Both the position numbers and the translations under genes were made by a program. Of a stretch of 64,000 nucleotides of DNA, positions 58,591 to 64,000 are shown piece after piece. The stretch lies in assembly GCA_964036315.1 (NCBI GenBank), contig OZ038488.1:62156754-62220753 (forward strand), given 5' to 3'. The first letter of the stretch is position 1, and each line of letters opens with the position of its first letter. The DNA is from Acanthosepion esculentum (taxonomy: Eukaryota > Mollusca > Cephalopoda > Sepiida > Sepiidae). Under the pieces are notes generated by a model that was given only the letters and a program-made list of their open reading frames with translations, did no database searches and was not told the origin of the DNA.

Positions 58591-60676
58591 GTCAAAGATC
58601 AATCCTAATTTTCGACCCCCAATTAGGAGCAAATAAAAGCTCAAGTGGAACCATTCAGCTCTCTAAGTTAATTTAATATGAAAGAAGGTTACGCTAACAA
58701 AACCCTCTTCGGTTGTCATGGATCGACGAACAATCTAAAGTGGGGATTAGAGATCAAGAGGGGAAAATATGATGTTTCGGTGACTGAGGGAGTATTTGCG
58801 CGATTCGGTCAATGATTGTGACTAACGAAGTTAAAAGATGGCTGGCCATGTGCTCCTATTTTTTTTATTATTTAGGTTGTGCCTGGAATCATTCTGTAGA
58901 ATTTAATTTCTATTCTGATCATCTCTAATCCGATCAAGTCTCTTGTCTCTAAGTCTGTTGTCTCCAAGGAAAATCCTGGTATTTTTCTGAAGTTTTCTTT
59001 CTCCTTCATATTCTATCTATCGTAAGTTGGCATGTCCTCCATCAGATTTCGGGGGAATTTTCCCCTCATAATTAGTGCCCGATGCAGACTTCTTTCATGG
59101 ATAGGGGGTGGCGGAATCAATGTGTTGAAATACAAAAATTATTTTGTAAGTTTTGTATCCAAGAACAAACTCTAGCATGTACTGATGCCATTTATCCAAA
59201 GTTCGTATTGTATGATTGCCCCTATTCTGCAAGCTCTAATTTTGCACATTGAATTATTATAGACTAACTTAAAAGCTGCCCTACAGGGTGCCATTTAAGC
59301 TAGTTCCCGTGGAGGTCTCTTGATTGGACCTTCATCACAATAGGTAGGGAGGAATAGATGCGATAGGCAACAATAAACTACAAAAGAACTCAAAATTGCT
59401 CGCTGCATTTAAATATTAAATTAGTATTTAAGGTCACCTTTTAAAAGTTCAACGATAATTCTTCACATAATTTAAAGACAATTTGATTTACGCAGGTCCT
59501 TACTTTCCGTACTAACGATTATTATTTATTTTATGGGCGACTTTCGCTGGATTTCGCAATTAATTTCGATTATTCCTACATTTATTTCCAAGTTATAAAA
59601 ATTGTTATCGTACAAAAATAATGCCGAATGATTTTCATTTATTCACGGAGTCGGTCTGATTCCAAAATGGCATGATATGTTGAGCTACGCCCTCTAGGAA
59701 TAAAGTTGAAAAACAGTGACACAGTGACACACTGACATTCGCATTTATTATATAGATTTACACTTTTATGACTATCTCCTCATAAGTTACCTGAAATTTG
59801 TCTAATTTTTATTTTGAGGTATTTCTTACAAATACATTCTTTTCGTAATTATTACAAATTTTCTTTCGCGGGGTTTTCAATTTCAGCGAGAGATCTTGCA
59901 TGAAGAATATTCTTAATCAATTCGTACAAACAGAGAGCAAATTTCAGATAATATTTACAATGACAAGCTGCACGCGCTTCTGAAGCAATAGGGTATTACA
60001 CTTTCTTCCCATTTCCTCAAATTAGTTCTTTGATATAGAGCCCAATGACTCAGTGATAACTAGGATAACAGTGGCTGGAACGACATGCACCCTGGAAACT
60101 TCATCCGGAGTTAGGAGCTTTTCTTGAACCTGTATAATTTTTTCATGGTATTATTGTCACCAGGAACAGCCAACAAAACGAGAAGGCATTAGCATTTTTA
60201 TTTTTGTTAACAATGATGTGCCTAGTTTGGTTGTTTCAAGGACGAGGTCTGTTTGGATGTTGAAATCTCACAAGATTTTGAGTTGTCGTCTTTTTCACGA
60301 ACCGTCTCTGTCTTTTGGCGGTACCATTTCGTGTCAACTCCAAGTCCATAATTTCTCCATAGGCACAGATGTATATGAGAGGTTAATTTATTAGACCAGC
60401 TTCTATTCTCTCTGCACAAGCATTTCATAGTGGTTAATGATGTATTATTATTGTTAGTAGTAGTAGTAGAAGTAGTAGTATTCATGATTGTCGTTTACCA
60501 ATTCCATCATGTCGGGTTTATTATTCATATTATCCTTAATTTCATATTTATTTTATTCGTATGTTCTTATCAGATATTACGTGTTTTTCGCTTGAGTTCG
60601 CATGACAAACTGTCTCTCCAAAACTCCAGAACATTTCACACTAATATAATTATCTTTATATTAGCAGTATTGGATT

Positions 60677-60724
<48 letters not shown>

Positions 60725-61198
60725 TGGGTTGTGCAATGGGTATCGACTCAGAGAGCGGAATCGGTGAGTGGAGTTCAAATTCCGTCCGAATCATTCGCAC
60801 AAATGCCCTTGGGAATGCTATGAATTAATCCCTTCATAGCGCATCAATTACATATCAAATAGCAGGGTAGATCGGGTTCTTTAGCTTTGAGTGGGAGGTT
60901 AGCCTAGTAGAAGTATTAGTCTGTATTCAAAACCGCGGAGAAGGCAAGGCAAACCCGCTCCATTACCATGAAATTATGGCAATTGACAGAAAATAATAAG
61001 TAGGGCGATGCGATACTATATCTTATTTCGATTTTTTTTCAGTGCAATTCGATGATATAGACCCCTACACCCAATAATAAATGGGCTAGTAGTGGCCTGA
61101 ACGTTCTTATTAGATGCTGCGTAGTTACTGCTTGAAATCCATTGACAACTTGTCTCATCAAATCTCCAACACATTTCTCATTATTATTATTATTATTA

Positions 61199-61259
<61 letters not shown>

Positions 61260-61440
61260 CTTTGATTTCTTGTTTATACTCATTTTTCCGGGTCCCAACC
61301 AGAGACCTAAATTCAGAAATGGCATCATGACATTTTCCACTGAGTATTTTGTATTATAAAAAGATAAACAAAACATAAGACTCACATTTTACATAGATAA
61401 AGCCCTTCGTAAGATGTGAGCTCTATTATTATTATCATCA

Positions 61441-61477
<37 letters not shown>

Positions 61478-61485
61478 CATCATCA

Positions 61486-61520
<35 letters not shown>

Positions 61521-64000
61521 GGATACGCGGGTAGTAAAGGTCATCGACACAGAAAGTGAAATCGTAGACAGGTAACAAAATAACATTGTTAGATACAGTA
61601 TGTTTTACGCTACAGTTTTTTTTTAAATAATCGCCACCGTTGGGTACACTTTTCACCATCGATCAAACGGTGTCTGTATGTCGCGCCCGGAATCTGGCTT
61701 GGCCCGCGCAACTCTGTAGCCACTACTGAAGCGCATTGCCCATTAGCAGTAATCATTAAGTTACCGCAAATCCACAAGACCTTCGTCAGTATCCTCCAAG
61801 ATAATCGCAATGCCATTGTATGTCGAGCTCAACCATGTCAAAGATAATCCAATATTGATACCAGTTTTTTTTAGCACAATTCCAAATGCAATTATAGATA
61901 AAATACTAATTCATTATATTTTCCTCCTACCGAGGAAGGTCCTGGTATTTCTCGAATATTTTCTTTCTCATTCATATTCCCTCTATCGTCCATTGGCATC
62001 ACCTCTTCCAAGTTTTGGAAGAATTATTTTTTTCACTCGTACATAATTGTCACATTAGTATTTTTTCTTGGGTAGGGTGGCCGATCAGTGTGTCAGAATC
62101 ACAAATTGTTTTTTTTTATATTTTGCATCCAAGACAATTACTGGCTGGTGCCAATGCCATTTGTCTACATGTCAAATCCATTTTTTTGCATATTACACAT
62201 TGTATGACTTTTGCTACACATTCATGCTTTTTTCATATTATTTTTGCTTTAGTTTGCTTTATTTACTATTCATGTGTTTTACCGTTTTTGCACTGACGTG
62301 GAATCATGTTCTTCCATTCACTTGTCTTCCATGTAGTCAAATCTAGGATTTTTCATCCATGATATATTTTAACTGAACTTCTCCAACATCTGCTAATGAC
62401 GTTTGTGGAAACTGATTGTAAGTGAAGCGAAAGTGGAATAGGAAAAAGTCAAATGTTGTTTAGAGCAGCAGGTGCTAGGAAGTTGTGGAGAGCTACTACC
62501 ACCTACATCCTGAAGACAAATAAAAGCCGACAGCTATTTTGTTTTATTTTTCTTTCCTTTTTGCATTATACATACCTACCTGTCACATTTTATTTTCTTG
62601 AAAATCTTATGAGAAGGACAAAATTGAAATGTCAAGATCTAAAACTTCAGGAAACTATTTTTATTAAATCAAAACAACATTCTCTCTGTCAACAAAAGAA
62701 TTGATTTTGTGAACTTAATAAGATCTTTGTATGATAAAATATACTTTCAAAGTTTATTTTTAAAACGCGTATATTTCCTTTTTTTCCTGATAGTTTCAGA
62801 GTCTATGTGCACAATAATTTTATTTATTCACTTCGGTCGAGTTCAGATAAGTGAGGAGCGATAACCGGTTACTTCATTATATTTTTTTTCTGTATTTTTA
62901 TTCTTTTCTTTTGGGGAGCTCTTATTTTCGTATCAACTACGATAGCCAATGTTTTCCTTTTCTTGATTAAAAAAAAAATGTTCGTTTTTATCTCTTTCTT
63001 TTAATTTCTTACTACACTGCTTCGGACATCTTTTGTGTTCTGCTGATTCCACCCGCACTCGTTTCCTTTATTTCATGTAATCTACGTCATCTTCAATATG
63101 TGAAGCCGGAATCCGAAGTAACATATTCCATCGATCCATTTATCTCATTTCTTCTTTAGTCCAGGCGATGTCCATTAACGTGTTTCTTAATGTCGATACT
63201 TCCCAGGTGTTCGTTCGTTTTATCAGAATTCTCTTATTTAGTTTGCTTTCAGGTATTTTTCTTCGCTTGCTAATATATTTTTCGCCTCCTAAAATATTCA
63301 GTTCTTTCTTTCATTTTTACCGCTTTACTGAGTCACATTCGAGTAGCCCGAGGTACTTATAACGATCCTGGGCTGTTAATGTTTTTATCGTCTCGTTATC
63401 TTGTACATCGATTCCTCGTGTTTTTCAGTCTTCATTTGTTTATCCCGAATTCCAGTCCGGTGTGGGCGTCGCTGCAGATTTCAGCTCTTCTGATCTGTAT
63501 ATAGAATTCTTTGTTAATATTCGCAAATTTTATGCTATCCATTCTTTAACTGGTTGAATTTTCCCTTGTACTGGAGAATTGGCATATTTTGCATTCTTTT
63601 ATTTGATGAACTGATTCGTTATTTACGGCTTAGCAACCCTTTGTAGGTTATTTATAGGCAGAAAATATATTTAGATTTTAAGAAATGTTTTGGAGATAAT
63701 AATTATTTAGTGATACAAATCTTGCTAATTAACCCATAGCTGGAGGAAAAAGAGGTGGAATCATACCTTTCCCAGTTGTATTTGCGCGTAAATGAATATG
63801 ACAAGCCCAAGTGGAATTGAAACCCTACTTACCGATTAACGATTCCGTGTCATTATCCATTACACCACCAACACACCCAAGCTTACAGCACCTGGTATTC
63901 CCTAGTGTTTATCCACCAAGTGCTAATCAGGTTAGATGTTGCTTAACTTTGGTGATTGTACGGGAACCTGTGTTTCAAGCTGATGTGGCCTTAAGTCATT

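Overview
This is a eukaryotic, AT-rich, intergenic-type window made almost entirely of transposable-element remains, simple repeats and fold-back elements. I find no intact host gene, rRNA gene, functional tRNA gene, CRISPR array or bacterial operon. The mix of very long (TA)n/(CA)n tracts, tRNA-derived SINEs, several decayed LINE families, mariner, Tc1/mariner and hAT fossils and a Penelope-like reverse transcriptase suggests a large repeat-rich invertebrate genome. A mollusc, probably a coleoid cephalopod, is my best guess; this is inference from repeat style, not proof.

Family names used here are mine. LINE-A is a jockey/CR1-like non-LTR element (2.3-4.0, 15.8-16.4, 22.5-23.2, 33, 38.3-38.9 and 45.3-45.8 kb). 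LINE-B is an endonuclease-RT element (23.8, 26.6-29.7, 36.9-37.7 and 62.5 kb). LINE-C (12.3-12.9 kb) and LINE-D (44.6-45.0 kb) have C-terminal zinc-finger tails. LINE-E has remains at 0.4-0.7, 60.1 and 63.0-63.5 kb. SINE-1 is the commonest tRNA-derived SINE (6.3, 22.2, 23.6, 31.1, 40.3, 49.2-49.7, 52.9, 60.7 and 63.8 kb). SINE-2 is at 43-44.5 kb, SINE-3 at 14.3, 33.2 and 52.2 kb, and SINE-4 fragments at 5.7 and 47.5 kb. A composite element carrying its own minisatellite clusters at 30-38.6 kb.

Layout: 0-5 kb LINE-E and LINE-A debris and two fold-backs beside (TA)n; 5-10 kb hAT end, SINE, an internally deleted mariner and a minisatellite; 10.9-13 kb a deleted Tc1/mariner and LINE-C; 14-18.3 kb SINE-3, LINE-A and Penelope-like fold-backs with hammerhead-ribozyme motifs; 19-21.7 kb second mariner copy, a mariner-type MITE and repeat X; 22-26 kb LINE-A, SINE-1/LINE-B chimera and a Penelope-like RT; 26.6-29.7 kb the longest LINE-B; 30-38.9 kb composite-element cluster and a 74-bp satellite; 39-41.4 kb polypurine tracts; 42-45.8 kb TIR element, a hammerhead/tRNA-head inverted element, SINE-2, LINE-D and LINE-A; 46.9-49.7 kb a minisatellite invaded by hAT and fold-back elements; 50-57.7 kb polypyrimidine/polypurine tracts and a full-length Tc1/mariner; 58-64 kb sparse debris and LINE-E.

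The most interesting signal is a set of at least a dozen short modules with the form CUGANGA - hairpin - GAAA, the hammerhead ribozyme core. They sit in otherwise different fold-back sequences. In the best copies stem II and stem I change in sequence but keep their pairing. The copy at 17698-17739 has every element of a minimal hammerhead and lies just upstream of a Penelope-like reading frame. A second kind, at 43778-43833, follows a tRNA-like Pol III head.
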